A DNA stretch of 64,000 nucleotides, taken from positions 189,562-253,561 of the forward strand of contig URAK01000002.1 in assembly GCA_900545705.1 (NCBI GenBank), given 5' to 3'. The translations under genes and the position numbers were made by a program. This document shows, in pieces, positions 45,775-54,601 of the stretch. Below the pieces are notes generated by a model that was not told where the DNA came from, ran no database searches, and worked only from the letters and a program-made list of their open reading frames with translations. Positions within the stretch are counted from its first letter, which is position 1; each line of letters starts with the position of its first letter. Origin of the DNA: an uncultured Opitutales bacterium (GTDB taxonomy: Bacteria; Verrucomicrobiota; Verrucomicrobiia; Opitutales; Intestinicryptomonadaceae).

Positions 45775-47688
45775 CTAAAACCAGACTGTAAACGGCGATT
45801 CCGCGCTCCATGTAGTGCCCGCCGAAGGATAATCGACAAGGGTATGCTCCGTTCCGTCAGAAGATTTAATTTTTAGAGCCGCGTCAGCTCCGTCAATTTT
45901 TACAGGGACGGCATTTTTTATGTATTTGCCGTCCAATTCGGGAGTAAGCGGTTTCCCAAAAGCCTTGTCAAAGCGTTTGTCCGAAGCGTAAACGAAAGGC
46001 CCGCGGCGCACCGCAAAGCGCTTTTGGTCGGAGGGATCCCTCACAATAAACGCGCGGGAGTCAAATTCGACCTCCACTTCGTCCCCGTTTTTCCAGTCGC
46101 GCTTCAAAACCGCATATACTCCGGAGTCGGGGTACGCGGCAACCTGGCCATTTGCAAATATTTTTGTCTTTTTGCTCCAAGACGGTATGCGAAGGCAGAG
46201 ATTGAATCCATATAGTCCCTTTGGCATTTCAAGCTTGATTTTTGCCCTCAAATTTTCCGCGCCGTAATCAACATCGGAAACTTTTAGAACCACATCGCCC
46301 TTTACCGCAGGCACGTATACTTTTCCCGAGCCGTTTTCATAAAGGTTTATGTACAAACCCCTCTCGCCGCCCGCCATATACGCAATTTTCGGAAGGAGGA
46401 AAAGTGCGCGCGGGCCGCTTGCAACACAGCAATTCATGTGCATTCCCGACTGCTCAGGCGCAGGCTTGCGGGTGCCTTTCATCGTGCTGTAATGCGCCCA
46501 CCACTTGCCGTCGGCGCGTTGGGCCGCTATCAGGGCATTATATGCGCAAAGCTCAATGCTGTCGGCGTAGGATGGGTCGGCAGTCAGGCGCAATAGCTGT
46601 GCGCAGAACTTAATCCAAGTGGCGCTAACGCAAGTTTCCATCCAATGCTCGGATTCCCTCTGCTGGCAAAACTTGCCGTCAACCCATCTTTCCCATATTG
46701 AGCCCGAACCGAGAACGGTTATCTCGCGGTCGAGTATGGCCTTTGCGGCGTTCATTGCTGCTTGTTTATACTTTTCATTCTTTGTGATTCTGTAAAGTTC
46801 GACAAGCCCTTCGTAGCAGGACATCATTTCGTAAGACTTTGAAAGCCCTCCGTCCATATAGTCCTTCGCGCCTTTTTTAGGCTTCGGGAACATATCGACT
46901 ACACTTTTACCTTCGAGAGCCTGCGCGAGAATGTCGGGTTTTGGGCCGCCTTCCTTGCCCCAGCAGGATACTATCCATTCCGCATATTCGAGGTATTTTT
47001 TCTCGCCGCTATATTTGTAAAGAAGCACCATTGGTTCGAGAAGGCTGGAAGACGCAAGCCCTCTCCACATTCCGATTTTGCAGATATTGTCGATTTTTTT
47101 GCCTTCCCCGACAGACGCCATAATGTTGTCGGCATGCTTTTCGGCGGCATTTAGTATTTTTGGATCGCCTGTCCTTACGTATTCGGCAAGCAACCCGAGC
47201 AACACGTATTTCCGCCCCCACATATCCCAGCTGGAGAATTCGGAGTCTTTTTTATAGGTTGTAATTGAACCGTCCGCCCCCTGTGTTTTCAAGAGTTCGG
47301 AAGCCGCATATTTGAGAATTTTATCGAGCTGCGCGGAGGGTTCGTAGTCGTACGCGAGAGCCGCTGAAGTAAACCATTTTCCCCAGAATTCAATCTGCCA
47401 CATTTTATTTTCCGGGCGCGTCTTGAAGGGTCTTACGAGGTCGTTGACGTCCCACGAGAGCATATCGCCCTTCATTGACGCGTCCAGAGATTTTCCGAGC
47501 ACTCCCGAAAGCTTTACCGAGCCTTTTGCCGGATATGATAGCGGGTCAATCGATGCGGCCGCGCTTTGCGATGCTTTTGGCGAATCTGCCTTTTCCGCAT
47601 TGTCGGAAACACACGCTCCATTGAAGGCGCAAACAGACGCTGCCGCAAAGAAAACAAATAAGTTACGGGAAAGTAGAATCCTTTTCAT
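45775..47688 (-). CDS. Exported GH127-type glycosidase (beta-L-arabinofuranosidase-like, DUF1680)
   Basis: A 637-residue exported protein with an (alpha/alpha)6 barrel (about 75-440) and C-terminal beta domains. The N-terminal leader MKRILLSRNLFVFFAAASVC is followed by a possible lipidated Cys26 (NGAC, not a perfect lipobox). Residues matching the zinc site of characterised GH127 enzymes are present: Glu351 and Cys353 in WMETCVSATW, and Cys420-Cys421 in MHMNCCVASG. YADSIELCAYNALIAAQ is another family motif. GH127/GH146 enzymes remove beta-L-arabinofuranose from plant glycans; overall similarity seems moderate, so the sugar specificity is uncertain. It is a single gene with a hairpin downstream. 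Confidence 0.86.
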   Translation of the reverse strand: MKRILLSRNLFVFFAAASVCAFNGACVSDNAEKADSPKASQSAAASIDPLSYPAKGSVKLSGVLGKSLDASMKGDMLSWDVNDLVRPFKTRPENKMWQIEFWGKWFTSAALAYDYEPSAQLDKILKYAASELLKTQGADGSITTYKKDSEFSSWDMWGRKYVLLGLLAEYVRTGDPKILNAAEKHADNIMASVGEGKKIDNICKIGMWRGLASSSLLEPMVLLYKYSGEKKYLEYAEWIVSCWGKEGGPKPDILAQALEGKSVVDMFPKPKKGAKDYMDGGLSKSYEMMSCYEGLVELYRITKNEKYKQAAMNAAKAILDREITVLGSGSIWERWVDGKFCQQRESEHWMETCVSATWIKFCAQLLRLTADPSYADSIELCAYNALIAAQRADGKWWAHYSTMKGTRKPAPEQSGMHMNCCVASGPRALFLLPKIAYMAGGERGLYINLYENGSGKVYVPAVKGDVVLKVSDVDYGAENLRAKIKLEMPKGLYGFNLCLRIPSWSKKTKIFANGQVAAYPDSGVYAVLKRDWKNGDEVEVEFDSRAFIVRDPSDQKRFAVRRGPFVYASDKRFDKAFGKPLTPELDGKYIKNAVPVKIDGADAALKIKSSDGTEHTLVDYPSAGTTWSAESPFTVWF

Positions 47689-48240
47689 ACCTAAAATTTA
47701 ATCTTACGATTCCCAAAATTTCAATAAGATAATATCAATTAATATTAAGCCGGTACGAACATTTGCAATCGGGCTGCCGGGATCACGCATACATGATAAA
47801 TTGTACAATGCTAAGAAAAGTATTGTTCTCCTTGCATAAAAAACTTGCCGGCTAAAGAACACGAAAAATTTTAATGCCTAAAATCCACCCGACTGTCCCC
47901 CAGATTTTACACCTGCATTATCAATAGCCGCCGCTTGCCATACACCTTCAAGACAATTCAAGAATCTACGAACAAATCGGCCTAAAAAATTTTATCATTC
48001 GAGCCTCACCCGCAAATACCAAAACACGCGCGGAAATCTGGATTAAAAAAATCCGCGCACGGGCAAAAAACACGCTGCATATCGGGCAATATGCAATGTT
48101 AAGGGAAGAATTGAAGCCTTCCCTGCGTAAAAATTTTCAGCCTAAAAAATGCAAAAAATCTTAAATACCGCAAGAAGCCGCCCATACCCAATGGGAACCA
48201 CCTCAATGCAAACAAGCCAGTAAAAAAAGATTTTGCGCGC
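47689..48240. other. Long intergenic region, nothing recognised
   Basis: About 550 bases between the start of the GH127-like gene and the end of lpxA. AT-rich, without a plausible gene or RNA structure to my reading. Confidence 0.4.
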
Positions 48241-49017
48241 CTACGCCAAGCCGCGCTCCGACGACCCGTTGGCAAACTCTATAATCGCCTTTATTACTCG
48301 GTTTGAAGAACTGTCGCGCATAGACAGCTCCTCAATGGCATGCGGCCGCGTAAGCCTGCGCCGATATATGAGCTTAAATGCGCTGTACACAAGCTCTATT
48401 TCCTCAGGCGAAAATCCGTTGCGCTGCATGTTTATTTTATTTATCGCGCAGACTTCCGCGGGCGAACCGTCGGCCATGAAAAACGGCGGCAGATCCTTTA
48501 CGAGCTTCGAGCTTGCGCTAAGCATTGCGTACGCGCCTATGCGGCAAAACTGGTGCGCGCCGCTTCCCCAGCCGATCACTGCGTGGTCCTCAACAATCAC
48601 ATGCCCGCCGAGAGCCGAATGGGAGCTCATTACTATATAGTCTCCGACAATGCAATCGTGCGCAATGTGGCTATATGCGAGAATATTGTTGTTGTTTCCT
48701 ATTATTGTAAAATTCTTGTCCGCCGTGGAGCAGTGCGCCGTCGTATATTCGCGGAAAACATTATTATCCCCGATTCTCAAGCCCGGATTCCCGCCCTTAA
48801 ATTTAAGGTCGTGCGTCTTGCCGCCAATAAACGCATAAGGGAAAATCTGGTTGCACTTGCCCAAAACGGTGTTGCCGTCGACAGTCGCATGGTGGGCTAC
48901 AACAGTTCCGGATCCTATCTTTGCGGAGCCTCCTATATAGGCGTATGCGCCCACTTCAACGTCGGAATCAAGCTCCGCGCCTTTTTCAACAATAGCACTG
49001 GGGTGAATTTTTGTCAT
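48241..49017 (-). CDS. lpxA: UDP-N-acetylglucosamine acyltransferase LpxA
   Basis: First enzyme of lipid A synthesis, adding a 3-hydroxyacyl chain from ACP to UDP-GlcNAc. The 258 residues open with hexapeptide repeats of a left-handed beta-helix (IHPSAIVEKGAELDSDVEVG). The catalytic His is in ILAYSHIAHDCIVGD, and GAHQFCRIGAYAML and the C-terminal INKINMQRNGFSPEEIE helix region are typical. It follows lpxC/fabZ after 14 bases, the common order in lpxC-fabZ-lpxA clusters. lpxD and lpxB are not in the window. Confidence 0.96.
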   Translation of the reverse strand: MTKIHPSAIVEKGAELDSDVEVGAYAYIGGSAKIGSGTVVAHHATVDGNTVLGKCNQIFPYAFIGGKTHDLKFKGGNPGLRIGDNNVFREYTTAHCSTADKNFTIIGNNNNILAYSHIAHDCIVGDYIVMSSHSALGGHVIVEDHAVIGWGSGAHQFCRIGAYAMLSASSKLVKDLPPFFMADGSPAEVCAINKINMQRNGFSPEEIELVYSAFKLIYRRRLTRPHAIEELSMRDSSSNRVIKAIIEFANGSSERGLA

Positions 49018-49031
49018 TTTGTGTGTATAGA

Positions 49032-50372
49032 TTACGGCGCTTCGCTCGCGTCTATTATTGCGAACATTAGTTCCGCCGAAGACGCCACCTTGCCGTCAAC
49101 CTTGCAGGTGCCCTCGGCGCAAACAAATTTCTGCCCGCGCGATTTTGTGATTTTAACGTCGATTTGCACTTGGTCTCCGGGCTTGATGGCCTTGCGGAAT
49201 TTAACCTTGTCGGCGCTCATGAAGTAGGCGAGCTTGTCCTCGCTGCTAACATGCCTTAGCATCATTATTCCGGCGGCCTGCGCCATCGCTTCAAGCTGCA
49301 ACACGCCCGGCATAACCGGATTTCCCGGGAAGTGCCCCATGAAGAAAGGCTCGTTTATCGTAACATTCTTTATTGCCGTCAGCTCGGCATCTCCGCGCGT
49401 TTCAACAACCCTGTCTATTAGTACGAACGGATAGCGGTGCGGAAGGAGTTCGAGTATCCTGCGCGTGTCGAGAGTTGTCTCTGTAAAGAGCTTTACATTT
49501 TGCTTCGCGGAGGAAGCTGATTTTTTGGGAGAATTTTTGGCGGCCTCGAACTGCTTGTAAATTTTATCGGTCAGCTTTGCGTTGAGCGCATGCCCCGGCC
49601 TTACGGCTACTATGTGCGCGTTCAGCTTTACGCCCAGCAGCGCAATATCGCCTATGATGTCGAGAATCTTGTGGCGCACAAATTCGTCGTGGTAGCGAAG
49701 GGGCTCTTTCGATATTATTTTGTCGCCCTTTATGACAATCGCCGAGTCGAGGCTGCCGCCTTGGATTTTCCCCATTTTAAGGAGTTCCTCTATATCCTCG
49801 TAAACGGTAAAGGTTCTTGCAGGAGCTATTGCCGCCTGGTATGTTTCAGGGTCAATTTCTATCGAAAGGTGCTGCGTATGTATGCCGCGGTCGTCGGCGG
49901 ACGTGCATGTTATTTTCAGTCCGTCGTATGGAAGCGCAATCAGAGAGCGGTTGCCGTCGGAGACTGAGACGGGCTCGCGGAGGCTGAAAACTTGGCGCTC
50001 TGCGTCCTGCTCGACCGGTTCCGCCTGCTGGATTAGATTTACAAAGAACTTGGCCGAGCCGTCGAGAATAGGCGGTTCTGCGGCGTCCATTTCGACTATG
50101 CAGTTGTCGATGTCCATTCCGTTTAGGGCGCTTAAAACGTGCTCTATGGTATGTAGTTTTGTGTGCCCCGACGTCACCCCAGTGTTGCGGACAAGGTCCG
50201 ACGATATTTGCGTAATATGCGGCTTTATTTCGGGCTTGCCGAAAATATCCTTGCGCTTAAAGACTATTCCCGTGTTTACGGGAGCGGGTTTGAGCGTCAG
50301 CGTGACGGACGCAGCCGAATGCAACGCCGTACCGTTGATTGACACCTCGCGTAATATTGTGCGCTGTTTCAT
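49032..50372 (-). CDS. lpxC/fabZ: Fused LpxC deacetylase / FabZ dehydratase
   Basis: A 446-residue bifunctional protein. The first 280 residues are UDP-3-O-acyl-GlcNAc deacetylase: [19 protein letters not shown] holds one zinc His, and [20 protein letters not shown] the second His and the Asp ligand. A Lys/Ser-rich linker (about 283-297) joins it to a FabZ-type dehydratase with [37 protein letters not shown] (catalytic His and Glu) and [15 protein letters not shown]. The fusion couples lipid A synthesis to fatty-acid elongation. It is known from Bacteroidota, Chlorobiota and some Verrucomicrobiota relatives, so it supports the taxonomic guess. Confidence 0.96.
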   Translation of the reverse strand: MKQRTILREVSINGTALHSAASVTLTLKPAPVNTGIVFKRKDIFGKPEIKPHITQISSDLVRNTGVTSGHTKLHTIEHVLSALNGMDIDNCIVEMDAAEPPILDGSAKFFVNLIQQAEPVEQDAERQVFSLREPVSVSDGNRSLIALPYDGLKITCTSADDRGIHTQHLSIEIDPETYQAAIAPARTFTVYEDIEELLKMGKIQGGSLDSAIVIKGDKIISKEPLRYHDEFVRHKILDIIGDIALLGVKLNAHIVAVRPGHALNAKLTDKIYKQFEAAKNSPKKSASSAKQNVKLFTETTLDTRRILELLPHRYPFVLIDRVVETRGDAELTAIKNVTINEPFFMGHFPGNPVMPGVLQLEAMAQAAGIMMLRHVSSEDKLAYFMSADKVKFRKAIKPGDQVQIDVKITKSRGQKFVCAEGTCKVDGKVASSAELMFAIIDASEAP

Positions 50373-50806
50373 CTAAACGTCTCTGATTTCTTTGCTCTTG
50401 GCTCTATTTAAATTTTAAAAAAGGAGGATTGTTGCATCATATAATTAGAAGTCAAGCGGAAAGGCGCAAGACAATTCTCACATAAGTCTCGCAAAATTCT
50501 CTGATTCCTTGCGTATTATACTTCCAGTATATACCAAATCTACAAATTTATTTAGGGGGAGAAACTATATCACGATTTTATATTAAAACATGCTCAAGAT
50601 AGTTTGAAAACCGCCTTTTATTTTCCAACTGATTTTTTATAGGGCACAACGTGGGTAAGGTAGCATTCAATAAAACAAAAAAGGCGGATGTGAAATCCGC
50701 CTTTTTCCGTGGCTTACACGGCGGTTTATAATATCCCGCGCAAATTTTCGCCACGCTAAATAGCGCCCGAAACCATGCGCCGGGAAAACCGCCTCGAATT
50801 GCCAAA
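50373..50806. other. Intergenic region upstream of lpxC/fabZ
   Basis: No gene seen. It contains the terminator of the HU gene (50676-50706) and should carry the promoter of the lpxC/fabZ-lpxA operon on the minus strand. Confidence 0.45.
50676..50706 (-). terminator. Rho-independent terminator of the HU gene
   Basis: Stem aaggcggat / atccgcctt with a short loop, flanked by A runs on the left and Ts on the right. It could act on both strands but lies 100 bases after the HU stop codon on the minus strand. Confidence 0.85.
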
Positions 50807-51082
50807 TTACTTGGAGACTTTGAAGTCGGCTCCGGGCTTAAACTTAACAACCTTCGAAGCCTTAATCTTTATCTTGGCCTTCGTGCGGGGATTGATGCCC
50901 ATGCGAGCCTTGCGTTCAGCAACTGAGAATGTGCCGAATCCGATAAGCTGAAGCTTCTTGTTCTTCTTAACGCCAGCCTTTATCGCGGCGAGAACAACAT
51001 TGAGAGCTTTTTCGGCGCAAGCCTTCGTGGCGTCCTTGCCGAGAAGTTTCTGGATTTCAAGAATGAGTTCTGCTTTATTCAT
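50807..51082 (-). CDS. hup: HU-family DNA-binding protein
   Basis: A 91-residue nucleoid protein with the HU/IHF fold. It starts MNKAELILEIQKLLG and has the signature GFGTFSVAERKARMGINPRT, including the conserved Arg-x-Gly-x-Asn-Pro at the arm tip, then VVKFKPGADFK. It bends DNA non-specifically. It is a single gene with its own terminator and upstream spacer. The Mu-like packaging genes lie directly upstream on the same strand, which may be chance. Confidence 0.94.
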   Translation of the reverse strand: MNKAELILEIQKLLGKDATKACAEKALNVVLAAIKAGVKKNKKLQLIGFGTFSVAERKARMGINPRTKAKIKIKASKVVKFKPGADFKVSK

Positions 51083-51391
51083 ATTTGTTATTTTATTGGT
51101 TGTTAGAGTAAAATCTACACCGGAGTATTCTGGAAGTAGAAAACTAAGGCGCGATACAACTTATCATATTTTTATTAGGGAAATATCCTATTTCAAATGA
51201 ACCGTTATCTCGCCCTCATATTTCAAAGACCAAGTTAGAATTTTTTACGGCACAGTCAACAAAAATATAAAAATATTTTTTACCATGAAAACGCCTGAAC
51301 GCTTTTAGAAAAAGGGACGGATTGATTTTTACGAAAAAACTCCCATGCAACTTACGAAAAATTTTTCCATAAAAAACACCTTAAAATTTTA
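51083..51391. other. Intergenic region between terminase and HU genes
   Basis: No gene. A tiny 13-codon frame follows the terminase stop but has no similarity to a phage portal. The HU promoter should lie here. Confidence 0.45.
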
Positions 51392-52750
51392 TCACCATAT
51401 AAAATTTGCCCCGCTTTTTTCGACAAGCTCCATTCCCGCGCCGGACGTTGCCTCGTCGGCAGCTTTGACAGCCAATGCAAGCGCCCAAAATCTGTCGGCA
51501 TGCCCGTCGACAGTCCGCTCGGCGCAAAACCTAAGCGTTCCGCCAGCCCCCACTTCTTTTCGGACACTGCGTATATCGGCTATAATTTCTATGTCGTCGG
51601 GTATTCTTATCTTAGCGTCTTCAAACCTCGCCTTCAACGGGTATGCAAGCGCCTCTTTGACGCCCGCCGTAAAACTCACCCCGCCCACACGCGCGCTTCC
51701 ATACCGCTCGACAGCCCTCTCGGCGAACTGGCGCCCCAGCCCGCTTTGGTCTATCCGCACGCACCTGAGATTCGGGAGCCTCAAAAATCTGTGCAATTCG
51801 GCCTCCTGCTGCGAAAATGGAACGTCCGACATTACTGATACCTCGCGCGTATATAAAATATCGCCAACGCTCTCCAAGAGCCAAAACACTGACAAGTCAC
51901 GGCTTCGCCCCACATCGACCCCCAAAAATAAAGGGTTCATCTTTCCGGCAGGACGCCTCCAATCCCCGTCTTCCGGCTTATAGCAACAGCGCGATATGCA
52001 GTCGTACCCCACAAAACCGGCGGAATCGTCAGCCGGAGTGCACATGTATTCCTGCAAAAAACTCTCAGTGTCGGCGCAGGAATTTTTTACATAATCAAAA
52101 TAGTCCCCTTCGTCCATATCCCGGACTTCATGGCCCTCGGGAAGCGCCGATTTAAGCTTGTCTAAAAAACCTTGGTCAAGCGCGTCTTGAAGCGTCACCC
52201 TGTGCAGCGATACCTTTTTGGGATTCCCGCCGTACCGCGCCTCGTCAACGAGCTTTTTAAAAAAATTGCCCGATCCCCTGTGGGTCGAGATAATCTCCAT
52301 TCTTCCGCCCCAGGTTATCCCAGGATACGCTATCGAGTACAGCCGCTCGGGTTCGGGGTGGAGGGCAAACTCGTCTAGAACCCTCGTGCCCCTTTTCCCC
52401 GCCTGAGCGTCCGCGTTTGAGGAGAGCGACCATATCCGCGTTCCGTTGTAAAAGCCAATGTAATTCGCGGCGCTTTCGCCTACTACTTCGACTGCGCTGC
52501 AATCGGCGATAGCAGTGCCTATTATGTCGGAGAATTTTGAGCAGTCGGAAAGGAATAGCCTCGCCTGCATTTCGTCGCGCGAGCAGACCCAGGAATCGAG
52601 CTTCATTCCCGACAAGGAATGTTCCCTCACAAGCGAATACGCAGCAGTCCAACTCATTCCTATTTGCCGGGACTTCTCCATTATTTTTATGCGGGATTTG
52701 TCCTCTATCCAAGCCCGCTGGTAGGGAAGGAAAAAAGTGTCGGCTTTCAT
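51392..52750 (-). CDS. Mu gp28-like phage terminase large subunit
   Basis: A 452-residue DNA-packaging motor protein. The ATPase half shows a terminase-type Walker A (EKSRQIGMSW, residues 25-34), Walker B VLDEFAL (Asp126-Glu127) and the coupling motif IISTHRG (153-159). The nuclease half is RNase H-like with acidic residues Asp279 (LGVDVGRSRDLS), Asp334 (VRIDQSGLG) and Asp419 (GHADRFWALALA), so both active sites look intact. It resembles the Mu gp28 family but is somewhat short. It starts 1 base after the preceding gene stop. Normally a portal gene follows; none does here. Confidence 0.9.
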   Translation of the reverse strand: MKADTFFLPYQRAWIEDKSRIKIMEKSRQIGMSWTAAYSLVREHSLSGMKLDSWVCSRDEMQARLFLSDCSKFSDIIGTAIADCSAVEVVGESAANYIGFYNGTRIWSLSSNADAQAGKRGTRVLDEFALHPEPERLYSIAYPGITWGGRMEIISTHRGSGNFFKKLVDEARYGGNPKKVSLHRVTLQDALDQGFLDKLKSALPEGHEVRDMDEGDYFDYVKNSCADTESFLQEYMCTPADDSAGFVGYDCISRCCYKPEDGDWRRPAGKMNPLFLGVDVGRSRDLSVFWLLESVGDILYTREVSVMSDVPFSQQEAELHRFLRLPNLRCVRIDQSGLGRQFAERAVERYGSARVGGVSFTAGVKEALAYPLKARFEDAKIRIPDDIEIIADIRSVRKEVGAGGTLRFCAERTVDGHADRFWALALAVKAADEATSGAGMELVEKSGANFIW

Positions 52751-52751
52751 T

Positions 52752-53420
52752 TTACAACAGCTTTAATTTTTCCTCTATTTTGCGCATAGTGTCTTCGCTT
52801 ACAACGCCGTCCCCGGAGGATTTAGCCTTATCTGGTTTGCGTTTGGAATCGGCTGCAAACAGCTTTTGAAGTATGCCTGCAAGCGTCCCGACTTCCGAAA
52901 TGCCGGCGTCTTCTGCTTTGCAAAGTCGGTCGAAAACGATTTCCCACATTAGCGCGACGGACGCCTCCGGCGCGTCGAGGCATATGCCATCTTCAGCGAT
53001 TTTGTCCGCCCGCTCCTTTGCGGCTTTAATGCGCGCTATATGCCTTTTAAAGCCGTCAGAAGGGAAAAATTGGGTATCCGCTTCTCCGAAGGAAGAACTT
53101 TTTGCGGCGTCCCCATTCCCGCCTGCAACGGCAGTTTCCCCATTGCTGACCGCCACGGCAATTTCTCCATTGCCGTAAGTTTCTTCGCATTTTTCATTCG
53201 CGGATTCTTCGCCTGAAAATATCTTTATTTCTGAGGCGCGGAATGCCGCTTGGCTTTCACAATCTTCAGTTTTGGGCGCGGCGTTTCTTTTCAGATTTTT
53301 TTTTGCGGCGGAAGCGGGCTTTTCCTCTTTCGTGGAAGCGCGCGGCTTTCTTTTTTTCGCAAGCTGCTTTGCGGAATTGTCTGATTCTTCGGGCGAAATA
53401 TTCTTTCTTGTAGCGCACAT
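52752..53420 (-). CDS. Mu gp27-like protein (DUF3486 type, terminase small subunit candidate)
   Basis: A 222-residue protein. The N-terminal half is basic, low in complexity and probably disordered, ending in a short 9-residue tandem repeat (83-106). The C-terminal half is helical: FKRHIARIKAAKERADKIA, a central LMWEIVFDRLCKAEDAG, and the ending VSEDTMRKIEEKLKLL, which matches the closing SEExxxxIRxxI pattern of DUF3486 proteins. In Mu-like phages the DUF3486 gene sits just before the gp28 terminase, as here. Similarity is clear only at the C-terminus, so the small-terminase role is inferred from position. It abuts the gene before it. Confidence 0.75.
   Translation of the reverse strand: MCATRKNISPEESDNSAKQLAKKRKPRASTKEEKPASAAKKNLKRNAAPKTEDCESQAAFRASEIKIFSGEESANEKCEETYGNGEIAVAVSNGETAVAGGNGDAAKSSSFGEADTQFFPSDGFKRHIARIKAAKERADKIAEDGICLDAPEASVALMWEIVFDRLCKAEDAGISEVGTLAGILQKLFAADSKRKPDKAKSSGDGVVSEDTMRKIEEKLKLL
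53103..53174 (-). repeat. Tandem 27-base coding repeat (9 residues) in the gp27-like gene
   Basis: Nearly three units: GNGEIAVAV, SNGETAVAG and a partial GNGDAA. The DNA units differ only by a few third-position changes, suggesting recent duplication. Confidence 0.75.
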
Positions 53421-53684
53421 TTAAAATTCCCCCGACTCCAAATATTCCTCGCCCTCCGAAGTGAGGCTCGCCCTCACACTCGACACGCTTATGCGCGACG
53501 GCCGCATTTCCACGAGCCCCTTTTGTCTAAGATACTCCAAGTTCCGCTGCACATCGTCCAATCCGCAATCGAATCCAGCAAGGCGCAATCCTTCAAGGAT
53601 TGTCGACGGTGGGAGACCTGCGGGGAATACGGCGTAGAGCTGCAATAAAACGGCGCGCCTGAGCATTAAAAATTTGTCGGACAT
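53421..53684 (-). CDS. Small winged-helix protein, Mu gp26-like
   Basis: An 87-residue protein with a winged-helix pattern: helices at FLMLRRAVLLQLYAVF and PPSTILEGLRLAGFD, a recognition-type helix DDVQRNLEYLRQKGLVEM, then the wing SRISVSSVRASLTSEGEEYL. In Mu-like phages a small winged-helix protein (gp26/VpaChn25-type) occupies this place before the DUF3486 gene. Function unknown. It starts 1 base after the upstream gene stop and is immediately followed by the gp27-like gene. Confidence 0.75.
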   Translation of the reverse strand: MSDKFLMLRRAVLLQLYAVFPAGLPPSTILEGLRLAGFDCGLDDVQRNLEYLRQKGLVEMRPSRISVSSVRASLTSEGEEYLESGEF

Positions 53685-53685
53685 T

Positions 53686-54093
53686 TTATTCGTCCCCCCT
53701 GACCTTCATAAAGAGCCTGTCTGTCTTGACACTCAATTCCGCTATGCGCTGGTTGGCAATCTGGGCTTGCGCAACGAGAGAGCTTATATTTTGGGAATTG
53801 CGGCTGATTAGTTCGCGCGCCTCGTCGAGGCTGCGCGAGTATTGTTTTTGCATGGAGCGCGTCTCTTCGCGGATTTCCGAGCGGAGACTCCGCAAATCTT
53901 GAATGGCGTCGGATATGCAATGCATTATTTCGGCGCGGACTTTTTCCATGTGCGAATATGTGACATACGTCAGTTTGGGATCAGGTTTTTCCGAGTGCAG
54001 TTCGCGTATTTTCAGCACGAGGTAATACGCGCCAAGAAGCGATGTTAAAACCATGAGTCCCGCACCGATGAATCGGGCGTTTTCAATTTCCAT
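53686..54093 (-). CDS. Membrane-anchored coiled-coil protein, Mu gp25-like (DUF2730 type)
   Basis: A 135-residue protein with one N-terminal transmembrane helix (about 8-26, FIGAGLMVLTSLLGAYYLVL) and a long coiled coil (about 47-130). It ends in AELSVKTDRLFMKVRGD, where DUF2730 proteins of Mu-like phages end in a similar DRLLxxLRGD form. It is the first of four tightly packed genes in the Mu gp25-gp26-gp27-gp28 order. Its role in Mu phages is not well known. Confidence 0.75.
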   Translation of the reverse strand: MEIENARFIGAGLMVLTSLLGAYYLVLKIRELHSEKPDPKLTYVTYSHMEKVRAEIMHCISDAIQDLRSLRSEIREETRSMQKQYSRSLDEARELISRNSQNISSLVAQAQIANQRIAELSVKTDRLFMKVRGDE

Positions 54094-54552
54094 AATGCCA
54101 GATTCTATTCAATATCCCCGCAAAACGCAAAAATACTTTTGAAGTTTTTGATATTTTACGGGTGGGAATAATTGCCTGAGTTAAAAAATTTGGCGTATTT
54201 TTCTGAACTTTTAAGGCAGCCCTTTGATTTATCTAATTGGCAAAAAATACCTTTCCTGCGCGTTTATTTTAGCATTCAGACCATATACGCGCTGAGTGGG
54301 AGAAAAATTATAATTCCAAAACAGCATTCGGACTGCACTTGGCAAGTACGCCAGTTGCGCGGATGGAAATCGCATATTGGATATAAAAAGCCCTGGGTTG
54401 CGATATGGGAAAATCTCAAAAAGTTTTACCGTTTGCCGTGCGATTGAAGTTTTTTCATGATTATCCATTCCATTCAAATGGGGGGTTGTTCGCGGGATCA
54501 GAAAGTGCCCCCAAAAAGTAATAGCCCTGCCAATCGACGGAAGCAAATAGAC
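54094..54552. other. Intergenic region upstream of the Mu-like module
   Basis: No convincing gene. A 91-codon frame on the plus strand (54172-54447) begins only with TTG and has no recognisable product. The promoter of the packaging module should lie here. Confidence 0.4.
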
Positions 54553-54585
54553 AAAAAAACCGCCAAGAGATTCTTGGCGGTTTTT
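54553..54585 (-). terminator. Rho-independent terminator of the barrel-protein gene
   Basis: Stem ccgccaaga / tcttggcgg with a GAT loop and A/T runs on both sides, 16 bases past the stop codon; capable of acting on both strands. Confidence 0.92.
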
Positions 54586-54601
54586 AGATTTAAAATTCGT
54601 A

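Larger units (their letters stand above)
51392..54093 (-). mobile_element. Isolated Mu-like packaging module (gp25-gp26-gp27-gp28 order)
   Basis: Four intact frames separated by 0-2 bases follow the gene order of Mu-like phages up to the large terminase and then stop. No transposase (MuA/MuB), portal, head, tail or lysis genes lie within the flanking 10 kb on either side. The module could be a prophage remnant, a satellite-type element or a domesticated cassette. No flanking repeats could be identified as ends. Confidence 0.7.

Noticed and set aside
54172..54447. 91-codon frame on the plus strand
   Set aside because: Starts only with TTG, has no ribosome binding site and gives no recognisable product.
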